From assembly GCA_963575745.1 (NCBI GenBank), contig CAUYUJ010000961.1, positions 1-43,105 of the forward strand: a stretch of 43,105 bases of DNA, given 5' to 3'. The notes beneath the pieces were generated by a model, which worked only from the letters and a program-made list of their open reading frames with translations, made no database searches and was not told the DNA's origin. Of this stretch, positions 9,934-19,682 are shown one piece after another. Positions within the stretch are counted from its first letter, which is position 1, and each line of letters opens with the position of its first letter. The stretch is from Prorocentrum cordatum (lineage: Eukaryota > Sar > Dinophyceae > Prorocentrales > Prorocentraceae). The position numbers and the translations under genes were made by a program.

Positions 9934-11062
9934 CCGGAGAGCTCGCTGAGAGCTAAAGGGCTTAAGATTAGAAGCCGTGTCCGCCAGGAGCTCCTTTCCG
10001 TCGCTCCACAGGCCTCGCAGCGACTCCGGCGACCCGGCAAATGGTCCGGGGGAGCTTCCGGCAAGCTTCCACGCGTGCCTGCACGCGTGCAGGCACGCAT
10101 GGAAGTGTTTCTGCCAGCGCTTCGGCAGCGCTGCTGGGGAGCTTCCCAGAGCTGTCCAGGAAAGATTTCCCGTTCCCAAAGGGTCTCTTCGCTCTCCGGA
10201 TTTTCCCCGGAGAGCTCGCAGAGAGCTACAGGGTTTAAGATTAGAAGCCGGACGGTGGTGGTGCCCGCCAGGAGCTCTTCCACGGCGGTCCACAGGCCTC
10301 GCAGCGCCTCCGGTGAGCCGGCAACGGGTCCGGGGGAGCTTCCGGCAAGCTTCCAAGCGTGCCTGCACGCGTGCAGGCATGCATGGAAGCGTTCTTGGCA
10401 GCGCTTCAGCAGCGCGGCAGGGGGGCCCCCCAGAGCTCTCCAGGAAAGATTCCCGTCCCCAGTATTTTCCCAGAGAGCTCGCTGAGAGCTAAAGGGTTTC
10501 AGATTTGAAGCCGGACGGTGGTGGTGCCCGCCAGGAGCTCTTCCACGGCGCTCCACGTTCCCCGCAGCGCCTCCGGTGAGCCGGCAACGGGTCCGGGAGA
10601 GCTTCCGGTAAGCTTCCAAGCGTGCCCGCACGCGTGCAGGCATGCATGGAAGCGATCCTGGCAGCGCTTCAGCAGCGCTGCAGGGGGGCCCCCCAGAGCT
10701 CTCCAGGAAAGATTCCCGTCCCCGAGGGTGTCTTCGCTCTCCGGGTTTTGGACGCTACCAAGTTTTCCCACCAGCTCGCTGAGAGCTAAAGGGTTTAAGA
10801 TTAGAAGCCGGACGGTGGTGGTGCCCGCCAGGAGCTCTTCCACGGGGCTCCACGTTCCCCGCAGCGCCTCCGGTGAGCCGGCAACGGGTCCGGGAGAGCT
10901 TCCGGTAAGCTTCCAAGCGTGCCTGCACGCGTGCAGGCATTCATGGAAGCGATCCTGGCAGCGCTTCAGCAGCGCTGCAGGGGGGCCCCCCAGAGCTCTC
11001 CAGGAAAGATTCCCGTTCCCGAGGGTGTCTTCGCTTTCCGGGTTTTGGACGCCACCAAGTTT
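9934..11062 (+). mobile_element. Tandem run of four family 3 copies
   Basis: Copies at about 9934-10205, 10206-10466, 10467-10763 and 10764-11062. The third and fourth are nearly identical (CTCCACGTTCCCCGCAGCGC in both), so they arose by a recent local duplication. Each has the palindrome core; the paired repeats CCCGGAGAGC and GCTCTCCGG are best kept in the first two. Confidence 0.7.
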
Positions 11063-11105
11063 TCCCACCATATTCGATATAACTTGTAGAGCTCTTCTGT
11101 ATCGA
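11063..11105 (+). repeat. Short mixed fragment
   Basis: CCACCATATTCGATATAACTT and a partial family 2 head (GTAGAGCTCTTCTGTATCGAG) separate two family 3 copies. ATATTCGAT matches the family 1 linker. Confidence 0.4.
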
Positions 11106-11663
11106 GCTCGCTGAGAGCTAAGGGTTTACGATTAGAAGCCGGACGGTGGTGGTGCCCGCCAGGAGCTCCTGCGCGGCGCTCCAGAATCCCCGCAGGGGCT
11201 TTTTCGAGCCGGCAACGTGTCCGGGAGAGCTTCCGGCAAGCTTCCACGCGTGCCTTCATGCGTGCAGGCACGCATGGAAGCGTTTCTGGTAGCGCTTCCG
11301 CAGCGCTCCAGGGGGGCCCCCCAAGGCTCTCCAGGAAAGATATTCCCGGAGAGCTCTCTGAGAGCTAGAGGGTTTAAAATTAGAAGCTGGACGGTGGTGG
11401 TGCCCGCCAGCAGCCCACCTCCGCCGCTCCACGATCCTCGCAGCAACTCGCCCGACCCGGCAGCGTGTCCGGGAGAGCTTCCGGCAAGCTTCCACGCGTG
11501 CCTCCACGCGTGCAGGCACGCGTGGAAGCGATCCTGGCAGCGTTTCAGAGACGCTGCATGGGGGTTCCCCGAGCCCCAGAAGAGCTTCACGAGGGCTTCT
11601 GTGGGCTTGCGAGGAAGGCTTTTCAGAGCGTGCCCTCTTTGCTCTCCGGGTTTTGGACGCTAC
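11106..11663 (+). mobile_element. Two family 3 copies
   Basis: The first (to about 11342) loses its right end where the second begins with TCCCGGAGAGCTCTCTGAG. The second has the palindrome core at about 11489-11528 and ends GCTCTCCGGGTTTTGGACGC plus TACCAAGT. Confidence 0.7.
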
Positions 11664-11770
11664 CAAGTCCCGTCCCCGAGATTCTCTGCGCTCTACGGGT
11701 TTTGGACGCAAGTAACTCGTAGAGCTTCCCTTGGCAAGTTATAACTCGTAGAGCTTTCCCTGGCAAGTTG
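11664..11770 (+). repeat. Family 3 tail fragment and two broken family 1 heads
   Basis: A 5'-truncated family 3 tail ends GGACGCAAGT near 11713. Two left half-heads of family 1 follow (CTCGTAGAGCTTCCCTTGG, then CTCGTAGAGCTTTCCCTGG). The second half-head ends GGCAAGTTGT; its right half TGCTGGAAGCTCAAGAG resumes at 12616 after four family 3 copies. Confidence 0.6.
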
Positions 11771-12615
11771 TTCCCGGAGAGCTCGCTGAGAGCTAAAGGG
11801 CTTAAGATTAGAAGCCGGACGGTGGTGGTGCCCGCCAGCAGCCCATCTCCGCCGGTCCAGATTCTCGAAGCAGCTCGTTCGACCCGGCAACGTGTCCGGG
11901 AGAGCTTCCGGCAAGCTTCCACGCGTGCCCGCACGCATGCAGGCACGCGTGGAAGCGTTTTTTTCCCGGAGAGCTCGCTGAGAGCTAAAGGGTTTAAGAT
12001 TGGAAGCCGGACGGTGGTGGTACCCGCCAGCAGCCCATCTCCGCCGGTCCAGAATTCTCGCAGCAGCTCGCCTGACCCGGCAACGTGTCCGGGAGAGCTT
12101 CCGGCAAGCTTCCACGCGTGCCCGCGCGCATGCAGGCACGCGTGGAAGCTTTTTTCCCGGAGAGCTCGCTGAGAGCTAAAGGGTTTAAGATTAGAAGCCG
12201 GACGGTGGTGGTGCCCGCCAGCAGCCCATCTCCGCCGGTCCAGAATTCTCGCAGCAGCTCGTTCGACCCGGCAACGTGTCCGGGAGAGCTTCCGGCAAGC
12301 TTCCACGCGTGCCCGCGCGCATGCAGGCACGCGTGGACGCGTTTTTGGCAGCGCTTCGGAAGCGCTGCCGGGGAGCCCCCCAGAGCCCCAGAAGAGCTTC
12401 ACGCGAGCTTCCGTGGGCTTGCAAGGAAGGTTTTCCGGTGTGTGTTCTCTTTGCTCTCCGGGTTTTGGACGGTATCAATGGCAGCGCTTCGGAAGCGCTG
12501 CCGGGGAGCCCCCCAGAGCCCCAGAAGAGCTTCACGCGTGCTTCCGTGGGCTTGCAAGGAAGGTTTTCCGGTGTGTGTGTTCTCTTTGCTCTCCGGGTTT
12601 TGGACGCTATCAAGT
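11771..12615 (+). mobile_element. Four family 3 copies inserted in a family 1 head
   Basis: Copies at about 11771-11960, 11961-12146 and 12147-12476, then a 5'-truncated copy at 12477-12615. The first two stop right after the palindrome at a run of T, where the next copy starts TTTTCCCGGAGAGC. The last two share a 135-bp nearly identical right part. The host head resumes at 12616, giving a T/T insertion point. Confidence 0.7.
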
Positions 12616-12670
12616 TGCTGGAAGCTCAAGAGTAATACCTCGTAGAGCTCTTCGGCATCGATGAGCTAGA
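12616..12670 (+). repeat. Right half of a family 1 head plus partial family 2 head
   Basis: TGCTGGAAGCTCAAGAGTAAT completes the head broken at 11770. A family 2 head (ACCTCGTAGAGCTCTTCGG) follows and is cut at GAGCTAGA by the next family 3 copy. Confidence 0.6.
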
Positions 12671-12968
12671 TTCCCGGAGAGCTCGCTGAGAGCTAAAGGG
12701 TTTAAGATTAGAAGCCGGACGGTGGTGGTACCCGCCAGCAGCCCATCTCCGCCGGTCCAGAATTCTCGCAGCAGCTCGCCTGACCCGGCAGCGTGTCCGG
12801 GAGAGCGTCCGGCGAGCGTCTAGCCGTGCCTGCACGCGTGCAGGCACGCGTGGAAGCGCCCCTGGCAGCGCTTCGGAAGCGCTGCCGGGGAGCCCCCCAG
12901 AGCCCCAGAAGAGCTTCACGCGTGCTTCCGTGGGCTTGCCAGGGAGGTTTTCCAACGTGTGTTCTCTT
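12671..12968 (+). mobile_element. Family 3 element, right end missing
   Basis: Left end TTCCCGGAGAGCTCGCTGAG; palindrome core at about 12820-12855 (left arm degraded to TAGCCGTGCC). It stops in CGTGTGTTCTCTT, just before the expected GCTCTCCGGG. Confidence 0.65.
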
Positions 12969-13016
12969 GACTCGTAGAGCTTCCCTAAGAGCGCAGCGGC
13001 GAAGCTTAAGAGTAAT
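12969..13016 (+). mobile_element. Left part of a family 1 host element (outermost layer of the nest)
   Basis: A family 1 head (GACTCGTAGAGCTTCCCTAA to GCTTAAGAGTAAT) that stops at AAT. Its continuation, starting TCGAAAACGCTGGCAGG, is found at 16327 after all the inserted elements. The join AAT/TCG is an insertion between two T residues. Confidence 0.65.
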
Positions 13017-13351
13017 TCCCGGAGAGCTCGCTGAGAGCTATAAGGTTTAAAATTTAGAAGCCGGGCGGTGGTGGTGCCCGCCAGCAGCCCATCTCCGCCG
13101 CTCCACGATCCTCGCAGCAGCTCGCCTGACCCGGCAGCGCTTCCGGGAGAGCTTCCGGCAAGCTTCCACGCGAGCCTGCACGCGTGCAGGCACGCACACA
13201 GGCGTTTTTGGCAGCGCTTCAGCAGCGCGGCAGGGGAGCTTTCCGGAGCGCCAGAAGAGTCTTGCGAGAGCGTTGCACGGCTCGCCCGGAAAGCTTTCTG
13301 CTGGTGTGCTGTGTTTGCCCTTTACTCTCCGGGTTTTCGACGCTACCAAGT
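13017..13351 (+). mobile_element. Family 3 element, first insertion in the nest
   Basis: 335 bp from TCCCGGAGAGC to CTACCAAGT, between the host head (12969-13016) and the next family 1 element. Right subterminal repeat region is CTCTCCGGGTTTTCGACGC. The palindrome core (about 13163-13197) has a changed left arm (CACGCGAGCC). Confidence 0.7.
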
Positions 13352-13377
13352 AACTCGTAGAGCTTCCCTTAGCAAGT
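13352..13377 (+). mobile_element. Left end of a family 1 element (split by insertion)
   Basis: AACTCGTAGAGCTTCCCTTA then GCAAGT. The head breaks at CAAGT and resumes at 15060 with TATTGCTGGAAGC. Left and right parts together give about 1,293 bp, a full family 1 length. Confidence 0.75.
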
Positions 13378-13427
13378 AACTCGTAGAGCTTCCCTTAGCA
13401 AGTCATTGCTGGAAGCTTAAGAGTAAT
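13378..13427 (+). mobile_element. Head of a nested family 1 element (split by family 2 insertion)
   Basis: A complete family 1 head ending GAGTAAT, interrupted by the family 2 element at 13428-13823. It resumes at 13824 with TCCGGAGCGCTGG, exactly the usual continuation AATTCCGG. Confidence 0.8.
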
Positions 13428-13823
13428 ACCTCGTTGAGCTCTTCGTCATCGATGAGCTAGAGGAATTCCGGCGCGGGGTGGAGCTAGTTGGCCCACCCGG
13501 CCGAGGCGGACAATGTGGCAACTTTTGGGTGGTTTTGCGATTTTTCCAAAGATATTTGACAATTCATTTTGAGAAAGCAGATTTTTCGCACCTGTAAACG
13601 ACTATAAGGGCCTCTCTGTCTTAGTATGAGCTCTGTAGGCGCTCTTTTACTATCAAACCACTTGGCGCAACCATCTTCATATCGACACGAAAAAACTGAA
13701 TTTTTCTCTTTTTTCGAGAAAAGCTTCCAGAAGCTCTTTCGACTCCGAGCACTCTTTCGCGTGAAATGAGCTCTACGAGGTTCCCGGCGGTGACCAGGTT
13801 GACGGTTCACCGCCAGCGCCAGT
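13428..13823 (+). mobile_element. Complete family 2b element, innermost layer of the nest
   Basis: 396 bp. The left end is ACCTCGTTGAGCTC. The head runs to AGCTAGTTGG and the body holds GACAATGTGGCAACTTTTGG and the 2b block CACCTGTAAACGACTA. The right subterminal repeat GAGCTCTACGAGGT is at 13769-13782. The hairpin with GGCGGTGA and TTCACCGCC stems ends GCGCCAGT at 13823. Both flanks together rebuild an uninterrupted family 1 head. Confidence 0.8.
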
Positions 13824-15059
13824 TCCGGAGCGCTGGAGAGCTAGTTGGCAAGGAAAATCTCGACGGACCTTTTGGTGACTTTTGGTCGGTTGAATATTTG
13901 GTTCTCGAAATTTGACAATTCGTTTGAGCTCTAGTATTTTTTCCCGTGATATTCGATCTTATTCCCGCTCGCCATCTTGATCTCAGCTCGATCGGGTACC
14001 TTTTACTGCCAAAAAGCGTCCCGGCGGGAACGGCCGTTTCGAGTAATCTTGTCACGCGTTGTCAGTATTTTGTACTGAACTCGAGCTGTAGGGCAGCCAC
14101 AGAGCTGGTAAGCACACCTATCGCATTCAGAATTATTAGGCGCGTTCGCCACTCAAATCGAGAGGTCTGAACTCGGTCTGCTAGCCGAGCTAGGTCCGTA
14201 AACCTATTCGTATGATTCGAGTCATCTTGACAGACGCTCTCGGTTTTCTGTACTTAACTCGAGCTATAGGGCAGCCACAAGGCTGGTAAGCACACCTATC
14301 GCATTCAGAATTATCAGGCGCGTTCGTCCGTCAAATACAGAGGTCTGAACTCGGTCTGCTAGCCGAGCTAGGTCCGCAAACCTATTCGTATTATTCGAGT
14401 CGTCTTGGCAGACTCTGTCGGTTTTCTGTACTTAACTCGAGCTGTAGGGCAGCTACAGGGCTCATTGTCACAGACATCGATGGGGAACCATCAGTTGCGT
14501 TCGTACATTGAACCGATAGCTCTGAACTCGGCCTGCTGTCCGAGCTAGGTTCGCGAAACTATTTGTATTGTACGTATTATCTTGAGAAATGCTCTTAATT
14601 TTCTGCACTCAACTCGTGCTGGGGAAGGGCTACAGTCCTGCTGCTCACAGACATCGATTCCCACACCTCAGGCGCGTCTGTTGGTCGATTCCAGAGCTCC
14701 GCACTCGGTCTGCTGCTCGAACTAGGTTCGCGAAATTATTTTAGTATTCGAGTCGATACTGTTGATTTTCTGCACAGAAACTCGGGCTGTCGGGGGGCTG
14801 CAGGGCTGGGAATCAGATGAGCGTTTGCAGTCATCAGACGCGCCCGCCTCTAGCATTGAGAAGTCTGAACTCGGTTTCATATTCGAAATGGGTTGCAAAA
14901 CTCTTTGTTTTTCTGTTAGAGTCATCTTGAGAGGTCTGAAATCGCTTGGGCTGAAAACCTAGTCGTTCTTCATGTATTTTTCTACACTATATACTGTCAG
15001 GAAGCTCTACGAGTCCCCCGGCGGTAAGAAAGGTTGACGGTTTACCGCCGGCGCCCAGT
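13824..15059 (+). mobile_element. Body of the nested family 1 element
   Basis: Linker at about 13824-14040, five monomers, a terminal segment (CTTGGGCTGAAAACC, then ACTATATACTGTCAGGAAG), right inverted repeat ending at 15014 and hairpin at 15015-15059. With 13378-13427 it totals about 1,286 bp. Confidence 0.8.
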
Positions 15060-16326
15060 TATTGCTGGAAGCTTGAGAGTAATTCCGGAGCGCTGGAGAG
15101 CTAGTTGGCAAGAAAAATCTCGACGGACCTTTTGGTGACTTTTGGTCGGTTGAAAATTTTGTTCTCGAACTTCCACAATTCGTTTGAGCTCTAGTATTTT
15201 TTCCCGTGATATTCGATCTTATTCCCGCTCGCCATCTTGATCTGAGCTCGATCGGGTACATTTCACTGCCAAAAAGCGTCCCGGCGGGAACGATCATTTC
15301 GAGTCATCTTGATACGCGTTGTCGGTATTTTGTTCTCAACTCGAGCTGTAGGGCAGCTACAGAGCTGGTAAGCACACCTATCGCATTCAGAATTATGAGG
15401 CGCGTTCGCCTGTTGAATCCAGAGGTCTGAACTCGGTCTGCTAGCCGAGCTAGGTCCGCAAACCTATTCGTATTATTGGAGTCGTCTTGACAGACGCTCT
15501 CGGTTTTCTGTATATATCTCGAGCTGCAGGGCAGCTAAAGAGCTGGTAAGCACACCTATCGCATTCAGAATTATCAGGCGCGTTCGCCTGTCGAATCCAG
15601 AGGTCTGAACTCGGTCTGCTAGCCGAGCTAGGTCCGCAAACCTATTCGTATTATTCGAGTCGTCTTGGCAGACTCTGTCGGTTTTCTGTACTTAACTCGA
15701 GCTGTAGGGCAGCTACAGGCAGGGCGCATTGTCACAGACATCGATGTGGAATCATCAGTCGCGTTCGTCTATTGAACCGAGAGCTCTGAACTCGGCCTGC
15801 TGCTCGAGCTAGGTTCGCGAAACTATTCGTATTGTCCGAATCATCTTGAGAAGTGCTCTCAATTTTCTGCACTGAACTCGTGCTCGGGGAGGGCTACAGT
15901 GCTGCGGGTGACAGATATAGATTTGCACACATCAGGCGCGTCCGTTAGTCGATTCCAGAGCTCGGAACTCGGTCTGCTGCTCGAACTAGGTCCGCAAAAC
16001 TATTTTATTATTCGAGTCGATATTGTCGGTTTTCTGCACTTAACTCGGGCTGTAGGGGAGCTGCAGGGCTGGGAATCACATAAGTGGATTCGCAGACATC
16101 AGACGCGCCCGCCTGTTGCATTCAGAGGTCTGAACTCGGTTCGATACTCGAACTGGGTTGCGAAACTGTTTCTTTTTCTTTGTTAGAGTCATCTTGAGAG
16201 GTCTGAAATCGCTTGGGCTGAACAACTAGTCGTTCTTTGGAGTTTTTCTCACACTATGTACTGTCAGGAAGCTCTACGAGTCCCCCGGCGGTAAGAAAGG
16301 TTGACGGTTTACCGCCGGCGCCCAGT
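15060..16326 (+). mobile_element. Body of the family 1 element started at 13352
   Basis: It begins in mid-head (TATTGCTGGAAGCTTGAG). The linker runs to about 15300, then five monomers, right inverted repeat and hairpin at 16282-16326. It is very similar to the element nested inside it (13824-15059; most monomers match one to one), so the two are close relatives. Confidence 0.8.
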
Positions 16327-17028
16327 TCGAAAACGCTGGCAGGCTAGTTGGCTCGAAAAATCTCGACTGAACTTTTCACAACTTTGGCTCGGTTGAAAAT
16401 TATGTTCTCGAAATCTGACTATTCGTTAGAGCTCTACTATTTTTTCCCATGATCTATGATTTTACTGCGGCTCGCCATCAGCTCGATCGGATGGGTATTA
16501 CTATCGAAAAGCGCCATGGCGGGATCGACTGCTGAGTGCCATGTTGGCAGGTGTCGTCGGTTTTCTGAACTTAACTCGGGCTGTAGGCAAGCTACAGAGA
16601 TGACAAGTACAGCTTTCGGATTCAGAATCATGATGCGCGTCTACATGTGGCGGGAAAGTGTTCAGAGCTGGCCATTGAAGAAGTTGTGATCGAAAAACTG
16701 CTCCACCTGAGTGGTAAACGTGCTTGCGTGATTCGGTTTCCTTAACCTAATCTGAGCTGTAGGCCAGCTACAGAGATAGCAAGCACAGCAAATCGATGTA
16801 GAATGATAATGCGCGTCTACATGTGGCGGGAGCGTGTTCAGAGCTGGCCATGGAAGAAGTTACGATCGAAAAAGTTCTTCATATCAGTGCTAAACGTGCT
16901 TGCGTGATTCGGTTTTTTTTTAAAACTTAACTCGAGCTGTAGGCAAGCTACAGAGATGACAAGCAAACCAAATCGATTGAGAATGATGATGTGCGTCTAC
17001 ATGTGGCGGGGGAGTGTTGCTGGACGCT
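16327..17028 (+). mobile_element. Continuation of the outer family 1 element with diverged monomers
   Basis: The linker (to about 16535; GGCTAGTTGGCTCG variant) is followed by monomers of a distinct subtype. These repeat GCGCGTCTACATGTGGCGGG and GTTCAGAGCTGGCC at a period of 175 bp (16660 and 16835). No right inverted repeat or hairpin is present; the element stops at GGGGAGTGT. Confidence 0.65.
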
Positions 17029-18016
17029 TAAGAGTAATTTCGGCGCGCTGGAGAGCTAGTTGGCAAGAAAATCTCGACAGAACTTTTGCTGACTTTGGGT
17101 CAGTTGAAAATGTTGTTCTCGAAATTTGAACATTCGTTAGAGCTCTAATATTTTTGTCTGTGTCATTGGATGTTATTCCCGCTCGCCATCTTGATCTCAG
17201 CTCGATCGGGTGAATATTACTATCGAAAAGCACGATGACAGGATCAGCCGTTTTGAGTTATCTTGATACGGGCTGACGGTTTTCTGAGCATAACTCGAGC
17301 TTCAGGACAGCTGCAGAGCTGGTACGCAGAGCTAATCGATGTAGAATCGTTAGGCGCGTTCGCCTGTCGAATCCAGAGGTCTGAACTGGGTCTGTTAGCC
17401 GAGCTAGGTCCACAAATCTATTCGTAGTATTTGAGTCATCTTGACAGACACTCTCAGTTTTTTGTACTTAACTCGAGCTGTAGGACAGCTACAGAGCCGA
17501 TACGTACAGAATCTGATTCAGAATCATCAGTGGCGTTTCTCTGGCAAATCCAGAGCTCTGACTCGATCTGCTGCCCGATCTAGAATCGCGAAACTATTCG
17601 TATTGGTCGAGTCATCTTGAGATGTGCTCTCGGTTTTCGGGCTGAGGGGGCTAGATAGAGTGCTGGTGGTCACAGGAATCGATTCCACGACATGAGGCGC
17701 GTCTGCCTGTGGACTCCAGAGCTAGGAGCTCGGTTTGCTGCCCGAATTACGTCTGCGAAAGTACTCTATTATTCGAGTCATCCTGAGAGATGCTGTCAGT
17801 TTTCTGCACTAAACTCGGGCTGTAGAGGGATGCAGGGCTGGTAATGACAGTCGTCGATTCGCAGACATGAGACGCGTGTCCGCCTTTCGCATGAATATTC
17901 ACTATGAGTCGGAATGTTGGTAGGTGTTGTCGGTATTCTGAACTGAAGTCGAGCTTGGAAGCTCTACGAGTCTCCCGGCGGTAACCAAGGTTGACGGTTT
18001 ACCGCCGGCGCCCAGT
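17029..18016 (+). mobile_element. Family 1 element, left half of head missing
   Basis: It starts TGCTGGACGCTTAAGAGTAA. Linker to about 17255, four monomers, then the alternative terminal segment (ATTCACTATGAGTC) shared with 1141-1227. Right inverted repeat at about 17957-17971, hairpin at 17972-18016. Confidence 0.75.
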
Positions 18017-18308
18017 TGCTCTCCGGGTTTTTCCCGGGAAGCTCGCTGAGAGCTAAAGGGTTCAAGATTAGAAGCTGGACGGTGGTTGTGCCCGCCAGGA
18101 GCTTCTCCGCGGCGCTCCGGAATCCCGCAGAGGCTTTTTTTGAGCCGGCGCTGTGTCCAGGAGAGCTTCCGGCAAGCTTCCACGCGGGTCTGCACGCATG
18201 GAAGCGTTTCTGGCAGCGCTTCCGCAGCGTGGCGGGGGAGCTTCCAGAGGCGCTCGATCTCAGCTCGATCGGGTACTTTTTACTGTCAAAAAGCGCTCGA
18301 GGTTTGCC
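18017..18308 (+). mobile_element. Family 3 fragment and linker fragment
   Basis: A right-end scrap (TGCTCTCCGGG) is followed at about 18027 by a family 3 copy starting TTTTCCCGGGAAGCTCGCTG. It has a shortened palindrome core (GCTTCCACGCGGGTCTGCAC) and stops near 18250. 18251-18308 is a piece of family 1 linker (CTCAGCTCGATCGGGTAC). Confidence 0.6.
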
Positions 18309-18523
18309 AAATACCTCGTAGAGCTCTTCGGCATCGATGAGCTAGAGGAATACCTCGTAGAGCTCTTCGGCATCGATGAGCTAGAGGAATTCCGGCGCGG
18401 GGGGGAGCTAGTGACTCGTAGAGCTTCCCTTAGCAAGTTATTGCTGGAAGCTTAAGAGTAATACCTCGTAGAGCTCTTCGCCATCGATGAGCTAGAGGAA
18501 TTCCGGCGCGGGGTGGAGCTAGT
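18309..18523 (+). repeat. Chain of three family 2 heads and one family 1 head
   Basis: Family 2 heads at 18309 (partial) and 18353 are nearly identical in tandem. A family 1 head (18413-18463) follows, then a family 2 head (18464-18523) ending GGAGCTAGT. Its body continues at 19346 beyond the inserted family 3b pair. Confidence 0.7.
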
Positions 18524-19345
18524 TCCCGGATAGCTCCTTGGAGAGCTGAGGGTTTCAGATAAGAAGCCAGAGGTGGGTGGTGAGGGAGACACGCCCACCT
18601 CCCCAGTCCACGATTCTCGCAGCAGGTTGCCGGGGCTTGCAGCGGGTCCGGGAGCGTGGCCTCCTAGCGTTTCCCAATACGCGTGGCTCCAGGGTGCGCA
18701 AAGCGCTTCGGCAGAGCTTCGGAAGAGCTTCGGCAGTTCTTCCAGGCACCTAGGCAGATCTTCCTTGTGCGCTTTGCAGGGCCCCACGCGTCGTAAACGG
18801 CGCCCCTGCAAGCGACTCCTGCGAGGTGTCCAGCGTCTCGCGCATCGTTTCAAGCGGCACGGCAGAGGTCCCCGTGCGGCGTTTTGGAGCGCCTCGCGCT
18901 CCGCGCCTGGCTTCGCTATCCGGGTTTTTCCCGGATAGCTCCTTGGAGAGCTGAGGGTTTCAGATAAGAAGCCGGCGGTGGGTGGTGAGGAGGACGCGCC
19001 CACGCTCGCCGGTCCACGATCCCCGGAGCAACTCGCCGGAATTCGCAGCGTGTCCGGGAGCGTGGCTTCCTAGCGTTTCCCAATGCGCGTGGCTCCAGGG
19101 GGCGCGAAGCGCTTCGGCAGAGCTTCGGAAGAGCTTCGGCAGTTCTTCCAGGCTCCCAGGCAGATCTTCCTTGCGCGCTTTGCAGGGCCCCACGCATCGT
19201 ATACGGCGCCCCTGCAAGCGACTCCTGCGAGGTTTCCAGCGTCCCGCGCATCGTTTCAGGCGGCCTGGCAGAGGTCCCCGTGCGGCGTTCCGCGCTTCGC
19301 TTCGCTATCCGGGTTTTGGACGCTTACAAGTGGACGCTTACAAGT
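18524..19345 (+). mobile_element. Two tandem family 3b elements inserted in a family 2 element
   Basis: Copies at 18524-18928 and 18929-19345, about 410 bp each. Left ends read TCCCGGATAGCTCCTTGG and the right ends carry GCTATCCGGG. Thus both inverted repeats changed together relative to family 3 (CCCGGAGAGC/GCTCTCCGGG). The body differs from family 3 (GCGAAGCGCTTCGGCAGAGC, no long ACGCGTGC palindrome). The last 14 bp (GGACGCTTACAAGT) are duplicated. The host family 2 sequence GGAGCTAGT/TGGCCG is split exactly between two T residues. Confidence 0.75.
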
Positions 19346-19682
19346 TGGCCGACCCGGCCGAGGCGGACAATGTGACAACTTTTGGGTGGTTTTGCGGATA
19401 TTTGAAAGACATTTGACAATTCATTTTGAGAAAGCAGATTTTTTGGACCTGTAGTGGGTTCAGACGCGTCTGCCAGTAAAATTTTCAGGTCCATAGGTGC
19501 AGTATTTCTATCAAAACACTTGGGGGAACCGACGTTCGATAAAAAGAGAAAAACGCGATTCTTCGATTTTTCGTTTCTCACTCCAGAAGCTTCCCCCATG
19601 TGTTCTGAGCAGCGCGGTGTGAGAACAGAGCTCTAGAAGGGTCCGGGCGGTAACCTGGTTGACGGTTTACCGCCGGTTCCCA
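19346..19682 (+). mobile_element. Family 2c body and hairpin (host of the family 3b pair)
   Basis: It continues the head at 18464-18523. Body with GACAATGTGACAACTTTTGG, the 2c block GGACCTGTAGTGGGTT...AAAATTTTCAGGTC, then a degraded right inverted repeat (GAGCTCTAGAAGGG) and a 2c hairpin ending GGTTCCCA. Confidence 0.7.

Noticed and set aside
9921-10643. 240-codon minus-strand open frame
   Set aside because: It runs through tandem family 3 copies; the same peptide (RVQARVEACRKLSRT type) appears in many frames and on both strands because of the palindrome. A repeat shadow.
11623-12402. 259-codon minus-strand open frame
   Set aside because: Again built from family 3 units, with the same peptide motifs recurring every element; no protein-like domain.
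13428-13823. 3-bp AGT target-site duplications
   Set aside because: Many joins show AGT on both sides, but nested copies with a restorable host (13428, 25757, 40210) show that AGT is the element's own 3' end and the host contributes only a T.
15015-15059. Integron-type attC site or bacterial terminator
   Set aside because: The hairpin is GC-rich, but the surroundings are eukaryotic repeats, with no integrase, no gene cassettes and no T-run after the stem.
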